DNA of 32,979 nt from Darwinibacter acetoxidans_A (GTDB taxonomy: Bacteria; Bacillota; Limnochordia; Darwinibacteriales; Darwinibacteriaceae): contig JBHGWS010000036.1 in assembly GCA_041936745.1 (NCBI GenBank), positions 1-32,979 of the forward strand, given 5' to 3'. Position numbers and translations under genes: made by a program. Below are positions 21,802 through 29,338 of the stretch, in pieces. Numbering within the stretch: the stretch's first letter is position 1; the number at the start of each line of letters is the position of its first letter. The notes under the pieces were generated by a model. The model saw only the letters and a list, made by a program, of their open reading frames with translations. It had not been told where the DNA came from and did not search any database.

Positions 21802-23247
21802 ATGCTAAATCTTATTCTGGCTTTAATAAGTGGGGCACTTGGCGGCCTCATCACAGCAGGTGTTTCGGAAGCCAATCGCCGCCTTCGCAAAATTTATGTC
21901 CTGGCTTTTACCTTAGGCGGCATGTTTTTCAGCTGGCGGACTGCCTTAGCGGTTTTTGCCGGCAGCAGGCCGGCTATAAGCGGTTCTTTGGGCGGTTTGG
22001 ACTTTCGGCTGGCTCCTGATCCCTTAGGGGCGGTCTTTGCAATTATTGTTTCGACTCTGTGGCTTTTCGCCGCTTTATATTCCTTCGGTTATATGGAGGA
22101 GAAGGAAAACCAGCGCACGTATTACAGTTTTTTTATGGTTTCCCTCAGTGCAACCCTGGGAGTTGCCCTCTCGGGCAACCTGATAGCTTTATACCTTTTT
22201 TATGAACTGCTCACTTTGACGACGTATCCTTTAGTTATCCACGCCCGGACCAAAGAAGCAATGCAGGCGGGCAAGAAATATATTTTATACAGCTTATCGG
22301 GGGCGGGAGCTATTCTTATCGCCATTGTCATGACTTACGCCCGGGCGGGCCACTTAAGTTTTGCCGGCGGCCCTATTTTACAAAATTCCGCCGGAAGCGG
22401 CCTCAATTGGCTTTTATTCCTGTTTATCGCCGGCTTCGGCGTCAAAGCGGCAGTAATGCCCCTGCATAGGTGGCTGCCTGCCGCAATGGTGGCTCCCACG
22501 CCGATCAGTGCGCTTTTACATGCCGTCGCCGTTGTTTATTCCGGCGTTTACGGAATTTTACGGATTGTCTATTCTGTTTTCGGCCATGAACTTATGGCGG
22601 CGATCCCTTTTGCCCGGATTCTGCCTTGGGTGGCGGCTTTCACCATTTTAGTGGGCGTAATTTTGGCTACCAGGCAGGATGTTTTAAAGCGCCGTTTGGC
22701 TTACCATACGATCAGCCAGCTTTCTTATATTCTGCTCGGTGCTTTTACCCTGCAGCCCTGGGGCCTAACCGGAGCCATATTGCATATGATCAGCTATTCT
22801 ACTTTGAAGATCACGCTCTTTTTCTGTGCCGGCATTATTGCAGAACAGACAGGTGAAGTCAATGTCAGTAAAATGGCCGGCGCCGGCTGGTCTCTGCCCA
22901 AGACCATGGCTTCCTTCGGCATTGCCAGCTTAGGTATGGTAGGGATGCTGCCTTTGAATACTTTCTGGAGCAAGTTTTTCCTGATGAGAGGCGGCGTGGC
23001 CGCAGGCAGCTGGCCTTTAGCTTTAGTTTTAATCGGCAGCGGCGTCATTAACGCCATCTGCTTTATCCCTACCGTAGTTTTATCCTTCCGGGCCGACAAA
23101 GAAAAACACCCTTATTTGGAGCGGGGCGGCCAAGTTGGCTTGATGCTGGCTCCTACGGTTCTTTTAGCGGGTATTGCAGTTTTAATCGGCTTATGGCCGG
23201 GCCTTGTCTTCTCCGGTGTCCAAGTTGTCGTAGATTGGTTCTTTTAA
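21802..23247 (+). CDS. Second antiporter-like subunit (NuoN/MrpD family)
   Basis: This is a paralogue of the preceding subunit (481 aa, about 14 helices). Glu135 (LFYELLTLTTYP) and Lys215 (FGVKAAVMPLHRWLPAAM) match the helix-5 Glu and helix-7 Lys. In the helix-8 position the Lys of mrpD is replaced: APTPISALLHAVAVVYSGVY has His240 but no Lys, as in some NuoL-type proteins. LKRRLAYHTISQLSYILLG is the second-half motif. GAAGGAGGG precedes the ATG, 23 bases after mrpD. It cannot be assigned to a single named Mrp subunit. Confidence 0.88.
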   Translation: MLNLILALISGALGGLITAGVSEANRRLRKIYVLAFTLGGMFFSWRTALAVFAGSRPAISGSLGGLDFRLAPDPLGAVFAIIVSTLWLFAALYSFGYMEEKENQRTYYSFFMVSLSATLGVALSGNLIALYLFYELLTLTTYPLVIHARTKEAMQAGKKYILYSLSGAGAILIAIVMTYARAGHLSFAGGPILQNSAGSGLNWLLFLFIAGFGVKAAVMPLHRWLPAAMVAPTPISALLHAVAVVYSGVYGILRIVYSVFGHELMAAIPFARILPWVAAFTILVGVILATRQDVLKRRLAYHTISQLSYILLGAFTLQPWGLTGAILHMISYSTLKITLFFCAGIIAEQTGEVNVSKMAGAGWSLPKTMASFGIASLGMVGMLPLNTFWSKFFLMRGGVAAGSWPLALVLIGSGVINAICFIPTVVLSFRADKEKHPYLERGGQVGLMLAPTVLLAGIAVLIGLWPGLVFSGVQVVVDWFF

Positions 23248-23265
23248 AAGAAGGGGGGCAGTTTA

Positions 23266-25209
23266 ATGCTGTTGTTACTGTTAGTGCTCATTCCGCTTGT
23301 GGGGGCACTTATCGCTTTACTCATTAAAGATCGGCCAATTAACGTGCCGCTGATTACAAGCGCGATAATGCTTGCAGGGGCGATTTGGGGGCTGAAAGGA
23401 GTCTTCCAAGGTGCCTCCCTGGCCTATAAATTGGTTTTACCGGGCCCTTTTTCGCCGAGGTTTCAAGCGGATCCTTTAACTGCAATTTTTGTCATCTTAG
23501 CTTCCTTCCTGTGGCTCGTCATCTCGATCTATGCACCTGACTACATGCAGCACGAAGGAAAAGCAAAAATGTTTTCAGTCATCACCCTGCTGACTCTAAG
23601 CACGGTCATGGGCGTTTTCACAGCGGGAGATCTTGTTACCATGCTCCTTTTCTTTGAACTGATGACTATTGCATCGTTTTTCTGGGTGGTCCACCGCTGG
23701 AATTCCGAGGCGGTTAAAGCGGGCTATTTCTATCTGTTTTTCAGCATCATCGGCGGCTTATTCATTGCTTTAGGCATTGTGCTTGCCGGTGCGGCCACCG
23801 GCTCGCTGCCCGTTATCGGCGGTGAAGCGTTGGTTCCCGTTGATCTTACTATGTTTGCTTGGAGTATTGCACTTTTTGTGGCCGGTTTTGGCATTAAAGC
23901 GGGCATGGCGCCGCTGCATTTGTGGCTGCCGCACGCCCACTCCGTGGCCCCGACACCCGGCAGTGCACTTTTATCGGGCCTCTTGATTAAGGTAGGTGCC
24001 TACGGGCTTTTGCGCGTCGGCGGCTTTGCGGGCTGGGGTGCATTTTTAAGCGGGGCAATAACTTGGCTGGGGCCTTTTATTCTAACTTTAGGGCTTGCCA
24101 CCATGCTCACCGGTGTCATTGCGGCACTTTTGCAGGGCGATGCGAAAAGGCTTTTAGCCTACCACAGTGTCAGCCAAATGGGTTATATTATCCTGGGTAT
24201 TGGCACGGCTCTTTATCTGGGCCCACACGGCCAGCTGGGCTTTTTAGGCTCAGTTTACCATATTGTCAATCACGCCTTGTTTAAAGCGGCCCTGTTTTTA
24301 GGTGTCGGTATCATCTATGTCCACACCAGCGAAACCGATCTGTATAAACTGGGCGGGCTGTGGCGGCGCTTTCCCGTCACCGCGTTTTTAATGTTTTTGG
24401 CCGTCTTGGGTATCACGGGCGCGCCCGGTTTAAACGGCTACGCCAGTAAAACGCTGCTCCATCACGCCATCGACCAAGCGGCGGCGGCGGGCTCCTTCTG
24501 GCTTGTATGGGCGGAACGCCTCTTTTCCTTAGTAGGTGTCGGTACCGCGGCTTCTTTCGCCAAACTTTTCTACCTGATATTTTTAGGAAAGCCGACGAAA
24601 CTTAAAGTAGCGGAAGGGCGCCATCCGAGCCTCCGGGCGGCCTTGGCTTTATTGGCCGTCGTTATGTTGGGGTTAGGCATCATGCCGCACTTTTTCCCCA
24701 GCGTCCTTGCCGCCCCTGCGGCTCAAGTGCTGGGTTTTGAAGGCTCTTTAGATATTCTAGCCGCTTTGTCTTTTTGGAATTTCAGCGATCTTTTCGCCAT
24801 CTTCGTTACGTTAGGCCTGGGCGCCTTAGTCTGCTGGGCCGGTTTAAAAAGCGGAGCCTTTCATTGGCAGCCTCCTCTTTGGCTCTCACTGGAGGGTTTG
24901 GGCAAAGCCGCCTACCAAGAAATCGCCCGCCTTTGGATCCGGAGCATCGATTTATATCAGGCGGGGCTGCAGAAAACGCGCGATCTCGGCTTGGCTGCGG
25001 CCAGTGATCTCCACAACGCCTATTTGAATTTGGGCAGGCCCAAAGAAGGGAAAATCGGCGGTGTTGTTTTCGCCGGCGTCAGTGCCAGTGCAGCCCTTTT
25101 AATAATGGCCTTGGTATTTCTCATCGTCTTTTACACCATCATTAACCCGGGGCTGCCCACGCCAAAGATCTTTCAGGCCTTGGCCCGCCGTTTGGGCAAG
25201 TGGTTTTAA
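23266..25209 (+). CDS. Third antiporter-like subunit, long form (NuoL/HyfB/MrpA-like)
   Basis: This is the largest subunit of the operon (647 aa). The core has Glu131 (LFFELMTIASF), Lys211 (FGIKAGMAPLHLWLPHAHS) and Lys242 (LLIKVGAYGLLR), plus AKRLLAYHSVSQMGYIILG and the Asn-rich FLGSVYHIVNHALFKAALF. Beyond about residue 500 it has a C-terminal extension: a TM helix (LFAIFVTLGLGALVCW), an amphipathic stretch around 540-605 and a final TM helix (ASAALLIMALVFLIVFYTII). This is reminiscent of the lateral helix of NuoL/HyfB proteins. The MbhD/E domains normally fused to MrpA are encoded separately upstream. A terminator ends the operon directly after it. Confidence 0.88.
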   Translation: MLLLLLVLIPLVGALIALLIKDRPINVPLITSAIMLAGAIWGLKGVFQGASLAYKLVLPGPFSPRFQADPLTAIFVILASFLWLVISIYAPDYMQHEGKAKMFSVITLLTLSTVMGVFTAGDLVTMLLFFELMTIASFFWVVHRWNSEAVKAGYFYLFFSIIGGLFIALGIVLAGAATGSLPVIGGEALVPVDLTMFAWSIALFVAGFGIKAGMAPLHLWLPHAHSVAPTPGSALLSGLLIKVGAYGLLRVGGFAGWGAFLSGAITWLGPFILTLGLATMLTGVIAALLQGDAKRLLAYHSVSQMGYIILGIGTALYLGPHGQLGFLGSVYHIVNHALFKAALFLGVGIIYVHTSETDLYKLGGLWRRFPVTAFLMFLAVLGITGAPGLNGYASKTLLHHAIDQAAAAGSFWLVWAERLFSLVGVGTAASFAKLFYLIFLGKPTKLKVAEGRHPSLRAALALLAVVMLGLGIMPHFFPSVLAAPAAQVLGFEGSLDILAALSFWNFSDLFAIFVTLGLGALVCWAGLKSGAFHWQPPLWLSLEGLGKAAYQEIARLWIRSIDLYQAGLQKTRDLGLAAASDLHNAYLNLGRPKEGKIGGVVFAGVSASAALLIMALVFLIVFYTIINPGLPTPKIFQALARRLGKWF

Positions 25210-25223
25210 GTTTAAAAATTTTC

Positions 25224-25262
25224 AAGGCGGCTCTTAGGCAGCCGCCTTTTTTGTTTTCTTTT
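25224..25262 (+). terminator. Intrinsic terminator of the Mrp operon
   Basis: AAGGCGGCT (25224-25232) pairs perfectly with AGCCGCCTT (25240-25248) over a 7-base loop, followed by a long T-rich tail. It lies 15 bases after the last stop codon. Confidence 0.93.
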
Positions 25263-25320
25263 TTAGCCCCCGTTTAACCTTGGGTGTTGAAGGCAAAGCT
25301 AAGCAAAAAGGGGAGCAGAA

Positions 25321-25551
25321 ATGCCTAAACAATATTTGAAATACGGTGGGGCCCGCTTTGAAAACAACGCCACACCGGAGGAAATCAATGAGTTTGTGCG
25401 CAATTTGCCCAAGTCCCAAAGGGACTCGTTATTTACCGTAGTGAATTTATTGGCGGAAGAAGGATTGATATCCTTAATAGAGGGAGATATGTCAACTATT
25501 GATGCTGACATGGAAGAGTTTTTAATTCCCAATAACGGCGATGGATCTTAA
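25321..25551 (+). CDS. Small protein of unknown function (76 aa)
   Basis: The family is not recognised. It is a soluble, acidic, mostly helical protein: after MPKQYLKYGGARF comes a helical segment (ATPEEINEFVRNLP) and a hydrophobic helix (DSLFTVVNLLAEEGLISLI), ending in DADMEEFLIP. No signal peptide or membrane segment is present. AAGGGGAG stands 7 bases before the ATG. It follows the Mrp terminator by about 60 bases without a clear promoter, and its end overlaps the convergent kinase gene by 4 bases. Confidence 0.65.
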   Translation: MPKQYLKYGGARFENNATPEEINEFVRNLPKSQRDSLFTVVNLLAEEGLISLIEGDMSTIDADMEEFLIPNNGDGS

Positions 25552-26960
25552 TCAGCCGCTTCCGGCAGCACTAAAGAGATCCGGCTGCCGAATTCTTCCC
25601 GGCTTAAGACTTCTAAGCTGCCGCCGTGCCTTTCTGCAATCCACTTGGCGATGGAAAGGCCCAGGCCTGTGCCACCGGTTGCCCGGGCCCTCGATTCATC
25701 CGCGCGGTAAAAGCGCTCGAAAATATGGGGCAGATCCTTAGGGGGTATGCCTATGCCCGTATCCTGGACGGTAAGTTTTACCTCGCCGTTGGCGGCTGCG
25801 ACGGAAATTGTAATGGTACCGCCGGCCGGTGTGTATTTAACCGCGTTTTCAATCAGAACGCGGCCCGCCTGTTTAATCAGGCCCTGATCGCCCATTACAT
25901 AAGCGGGCGAGTTGACCAGTTTGAAATGGTGCCTGCCGTTAACCATTTGAGTTTCTCGAAACAGTATCTCCGCCAAGGCGCCCAAATCAAACCTTTCCGT
26001 CTGCCAAGCCACGGTATGGCTGTCGCCGCGGGCTAAAAACAAAAGCTGCTCTACAAGTTCCTTCATGTTGTTCGTTTCTTCAATAATAGCATCGATGGAT
26101 TCCTGCAGTGCCGCGGGATCATTTTTCCCCCAGCGGTCAAGTAAGTTGGCGTAGCCTTGAATGGCCGCAATGGGGCTTCTCAGCTCGTGGGAAGCATCTG
26201 AAACAAAGCGGGCCTGCAGGCGATAAGATTCATTAATCCGGTCTAAAAGCCCGTTGATTGCTACGGCTAAATTTTTTAATTCGTCCTGCGTATCAGCTAA
26301 GTCGATGCGCGTATCCAAGCGGGCCGCGTTGATTTCATCCAAAGTCCCCGCCAAAACTTCCATTTCGGCCGGAGCTAAAAGCCCCCGCCCCAGCGAAAGG
26401 CTTTGGGCCTGTGCCGCCAATTCAGAAATAGGTTTGAGCGCCTTTTTGATTAAATCGGCCCTGGTAATTACACTTTTTAGAGTTAAAAAAAGCTGTGCGG
26501 CCAAAAGCACCAAAAAGATAATTTTTAAAAGCCAGATATAAGTTGAAAGATCGATTATAATTCTGTAGGGTTTCCCATCCGCCGTCAAATCGAGGCGGTA
26601 CTTTAAATTATCCAAGAGCTTGTAAAAAGAAACGTCAGCAGGCGCTTCTAAAAGGAAAGAGCGTTTCGCGGCGGCGGTTTCTTTCGGAAAGGCATGTTGA
26701 AAACCGCCGGGGATGGGAAAACCCAAAGCCCTGCCCTCTCTTAACTCTACCTCTGCAGCGGTGGTTTCAGCAGCCCCCAAATTCAGCACCGCTTCCACCG
26801 CCTGCCTTTCACCGATAATGATTAGAGTTGTCAGGGATGCAGTAAGAAAAAGTGCATTCAAGGTTAAAAACATGCCCATCAAACGCAGCCAGAGCTGGAT
26901 GTTGAGCTTGGAAGCCAAAGAAAACCCTATATTACGTACTTTCCCCTCTTTAACTTTCAT
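25548..26960 (-). CDS. Sensor histidine kinase (HAMP, HisKA, HATPase)
   Basis: This is a membrane sensor kinase paired with the overlapping response regulator. TM1 lies at about 28-50, an extracytoplasmic sensor of some 90 residues follows, and TM2 lies at about 143-163. A HAMP-like linker reaches about 245 and is a little long. The phosphoacceptor is His258 in VSDASHELRSPI; the ATP site has ENAVKY (371-376), DTGIG (400-404), FERFYRADESRA and GTGLGLSIAK (430-439). All catalytic boxes are intact. The start overlaps the regulator by 11 bases and has no strong ribosome site, so translation is probably coupled. The signal is unknown; the sensor domain is not a named type I recognise. Confidence 0.94.
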   Translation of the reverse strand: MKVKEGKVRNIGFSLASKLNIQLWLRLMGMFLTLNALFLTASLTTLIIIGERQAVEAVLNLGAAETTAAEVELREGRALGFPIPGGFQHAFPKETAAAKRSFLLEAPADVSFYKLLDNLKYRLDLTADGKPYRIIIDLSTYIWLLKIIFLVLLAAQLFLTLKSVITRADLIKKALKPISELAAQAQSLSLGRGLLAPAEMEVLAGTLDEINAARLDTRIDLADTQDELKNLAVAINGLLDRINESYRLQARFVSDASHELRSPIAAIQGYANLLDRWGKNDPAALQESIDAIIEETNNMKELVEQLLFLARGDSHTVAWQTERFDLGALAEILFRETQMVNGRHHFKLVNSPAYVMGDQGLIKQAGRVLIENAVKYTPAGGTITISVAAANGEVKLTVQDTGIGIPPKDLPHIFERFYRADESRARATGGTGLGLSIAKWIAERHGGSLEVLSREEFGSRISLVLPEAAD

Positions 26961-27630
26961 CGCGGATCACATATCCTACGCCGCGCACGGTAGAGATTAA
27001 TTTCAGATCAAAAACTTCATCGATCTTACCCCGCAAAAAACGGATGTAAACGTCAACGGAGTTGGTTTCACCCTCAAAATCATAGCCCCAGACCTTTTCT
27101 AAAAGGGTGTCCCGGGATAAGACCAAGCCCTTGTTTTCTAAAAGGCAGTGCAGAAGATCGAATTCCCGTTTTGTTAATTCCACTAACGTATCCTTGACCG
27201 TAACTTGGCGGCGGCCCACATCCAATACTAAATCACCTACGCTTAAAACATCTTCCCCGGCCACTGCGGGAATTTTACGCAAAACCGTGCGGATCCGGGC
27301 CAGCAGTTCCTCGATGGCAAACGGCTTTGTAATATAGTCATCCGCTCCCCCGTCCAAGCCTGATACTTTATCCACAACACTGTCACGGGCTGTCAGCATA
27401 ATCACGGGTAAAGAGGTTGTGCGGCGCAGCCTCCTTAATACCTCCATGCCGTTCAGCCCGGGCAGCATTATGTCCAGGAGCACCAAATCATATTCGCCCG
27501 TTTCCGCCATTTCCAGCCCGATTCGGCCGTCAAAAGCTTTCGCCACTTGATAACCTTCGTAGGTAAGCTCCATTTCCACAAAGCGGGCAAATTTTTCTTC
27601 ATCTTCAATGATTAAAATTTTGGTGCCCAT
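26950..27630 (-). CDS. OmpR/PhoB-family response regulator
   Basis: This is a two-domain DNA-binding regulator (226 aa). The receiver domain has the acidic pocket IEDEE (8-12), phospho-acceptor Asp53 in LVLLDIMLPG, Thr80 (MLTA) and Lys102 (TKPF). The C-terminal winged helix shows LTKREFDLLHCLLENKG, VWGYDFEGETNSVDVYIRFL and RGVGYVIRDE, as in the OmpR class. It is encoded between the DUF4342 gene (18 bases upstream) and its cognate kinase. It may bind the 11-bp direct repeat upstream of the operon. Confidence 0.96.
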   Translation of the reverse strand: MGTKILIIEDEEKFARFVEMELTYEGYQVAKAFDGRIGLEMAETGEYDLVLLDIMLPGLNGMEVLRRLRRTTSLPVIMLTARDSVVDKVSGLDGGADDYITKPFAIEELLARIRTVLRKIPAVAGEDVLSVGDLVLDVGRRQVTVKDTLVELTKREFDLLHCLLENKGLVLSRDTLLEKVWGYDFEGETNSVDVYIRFLRGKIDEVFDLKLISTVRGVGYVIRDES

Positions 27631-27648
27631 GAGACATTCTCCTTTAAC

Positions 27649-28098
27649 TTATTCGTCCGGACCGACAAAGCGGTAGTGGAAGCCGAAAAACAAGCCGATA
27701 ATCATTAAGGGCAGGACAACCCAGGGGGCAAAAAGCAACAGCAGAACTAAAACCGTGACGGGAAAACTAACCTTATTTTCTTTATCCTTTAAAACTTCAA
27801 AATTGGTGCTGTTGCCCTTTTTAATCATTTGGGAAAGAAACTTCCAAAGCCTGTCCACAGTCTCTTTAAAACTGTTCTCCCGCTCTTCCTCTTCCTGCCG
27901 GCTTTCTTCCCGCTTTGTTTGCTCCGCTTTGCTGCTGTAAAAACCGCCGCCTTCCGGCGCTTTCACTTTCCCCTGCTCCTCCAAGTAGATTAGGGCATCC
28001 AAAAGATCGCCGTCAGCCTGCTCATAGGCTTCTTTCGCCTCTTGATAGCTGACCTCGGCCCTTTCCCTTAGTTTTTCAATCTGTTCCAGTTTATTCAT
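27649..28098 (-). CDS. DUF4342 protein: UBA-like domain plus membrane anchor
   Basis: Residues 1-45 form a UBA/TS-N-like three-helix domain (RAEVSYQEAKEAYEQADGD, then LLDALIYLEEQG). A highly charged linker (about 55-85) follows, then a membrane-proximal helix and a strong hydrophobic segment (about 111-140, LVLLLLFAPWVVLPLMIIGL) near the C-terminus. The function of DUF4342 is not known to me. It is first in an operon with the two-component system, so it may modulate or be controlled by it. GAAGGGG precedes the ATG. Confidence 0.82.
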   Translation of the reverse strand: MNKLEQIEKLRERAEVSYQEAKEAYEQADGDLLDALIYLEEQGKVKAPEGGGFYSSKAEQTKREESRQEEEERENSFKETVDRLWKFLSQMIKKGNSTNFEVLKDKENKVSFPVTVLVLLLLFAPWVVLPLMIIGLFFGFHYRFVGPDE

Positions 28099-28131
28099 TT
28101 TTACTGCCCCTTCCCAATTTAATCTACTTGG

Positions 28132-28159
28132 ATTGTACCGGGGGCGGCTTTAGATCCAA
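28132..28159 (-). promoter_or_regulatory. Promoter of the DUF4342/two-component operon
   Basis: On the minus strand, TTGGAT (28159-28154), a 16-base spacer and TACAAT (28137-28132) lie about 34 bases before the ATG at 28098. Confidence 0.6.
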
Positions 28160-28168
28160 TTGAAGCGG

Positions 28169-28187
28169 GATTAAAATAAGATTAAAA
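28169..28187 (-). promoter_or_regulatory. Direct repeat, likely OmpR-family regulator box
   Basis: Two exact copies of TTTTAATC (plus-strand GATTAAAA at 28169-28176 and 28180-28187) are spaced one 11-base turn apart and end 10 bases upstream of the -35 box. OmpR/PhoB-type regulators bind such repeats in tandem. It also resembles the TTAACA-N5 repeat form of PhoP boxes. Autoregulation by the regulator encoded here is inferred. Confidence 0.55.
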
Positions 28188-28194
28188 AGAGCGC

Positions 28195-29304
28195 TTAGAA
28201 TTTAAATTCGTAGTCTAAGCCCAATTCGTCAACTAAGCTTAGGATATCGCCCTGCAGGCTTTCTCCGATGGGGATACCCAATTTATCACGTTCCAGCGAG
28301 GTTAAGTATTCTTTTTCCCCCGCGGTGTAAATCCACTCTTGGCCGGGGGCTTTCTTGGCAGCCCTTAAGGATCTTAGAATCTCACCGGTGGTTTTTTTGA
28401 ATTCAGCCAAGGAAGTAAATGCTTCTATATCTATGGCGGTAAAGAAGTGGCCCAAGGCGTGGGGTACTTTTTCCCCGTTTCTTAAACCGGAAAGGGCGTG
28501 TAAGAAGGCACCGCCCTGCAGGCTGGCGGAAAGTATTTCCACCAAAGTGGCATAGCCGTAGCCCTTGTGCCCGCCCGTTTCTTCGCTTAAGCCGCCCAGG
28601 GGCGTCAAGGCCGCTTCCCCTTTTGCCAGATCTTTTAAAATTTGGTGCGTATCGGTGCGGGCCCTGCCATCGGCGCCGATGACCCAACCGGCGGGGATTT
28701 CTTCCTGCCGACGGTCGTAAACTTCGATCTTGCCCCGCTGGCTCATGGAAGTGGCGCAGTCTAAAAAGAAAGGGAATTCTTCGTCGGTGGGCAGGCTAAA
28801 AGTTAAAGGATTGGTGCCCAGCATGGGCTCAACCCCGAAGGTCGGTGCAATCGAGGGCCGGGCATTCGTGCCGGTCATGCCGATCATGCCGGCCTCCGCC
28901 GCCATCAGCGTGTAGTACCCGGCGATGCCGTAGTGACTGGAATTGCGGACAGCAACCATACCCAAACCGTACTCTTTTGCTTTGGCTATAGCCATGGCCA
29001 TTGCCTTTTTGGCAATGACGTGGCCCATGCCGTGGTGGCCGTCTATTACCGCTGTAGTAGGCCCTTCTCTCAGCACCTCTATTTCAGTAACAGGCTTTAG
29101 AATGCCTTCCTTGATCCGGCTGTAATAGATCGGCTTGAGCCGGCTGATGCCGTGCGAGTCGATACCGAAGCGGTCGGCGGTAATCAAAACGTCAGCGACG
29201 ATTTCCGCCTCTTCGGCGGGGACGCCAACTTTCACTAAAACATCAAACATAAATTTTTGCAAAGTTTTTACATCAATGCGTGGAATTTGTTTCGTTTCAG
29301 CCAT
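28195..29304 (-). CDS. Ldh2-family (malate/lactate/ureidoglycolate) dehydrogenase
   Basis: This is an NAD(P)-dependent dehydrogenase of the Ldh_2 family, unrelated to the Rossmann-fold MDH/LDH. Family motifs are ADRFGIDSHGISR (about 44-56, with His52), VRNSSHYGIAGYYT (about 119-132), GTNPLTFSLP and the C-terminal GGHKGYGYATLVE, which carries a conserved Lys and Tyr near the nucleotide. The length of 369 aa is slightly above the usual 330-360. The substrate cannot be told. AAAGGAG precedes the ATG. It starts 34 bases after the SDR gene and is probably in one operon with it. Confidence 0.9.
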   Translation of the reverse strand: MAETKQIPRIDVKTLQKFMFDVLVKVGVPAEEAEIVADVLITADRFGIDSHGISRLKPIYYSRIKEGILKPVTEIEVLREGPTTAVIDGHHGMGHVIAKKAMAMAIAKAKEYGLGMVAVRNSSHYGIAGYYTLMAAEAGMIGMTGTNARPSIAPTFGVEPMLGTNPLTFSLPTDEEFPFFLDCATSMSQRGKIEVYDRRQEEIPAGWVIGADGRARTDTHQILKDLAKGEAALTPLGGLSEETGGHKGYGYATLVEILSASLQGGAFLHALSGLRNGEKVPHALGHFFTAIDIEAFTSLAEFKKTTGEILRSLRAAKKAPGQEWIYTAGEKEYLTSLERDKLGIPIGESLQGDILSLVDELGLDYEFKF

Positions 29305-29338
29305 GAAAATTCTCCTTTCCCCTGCTTTTCTCTTGTTT

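Noticed and set aside
23266..25209. Calling the last subunit MrpA
   Set aside because: It lacks the fused MbhD/MbhE domains, which are separate genes upstream, and its C-terminal extension looks more like NuoL/HyfB.
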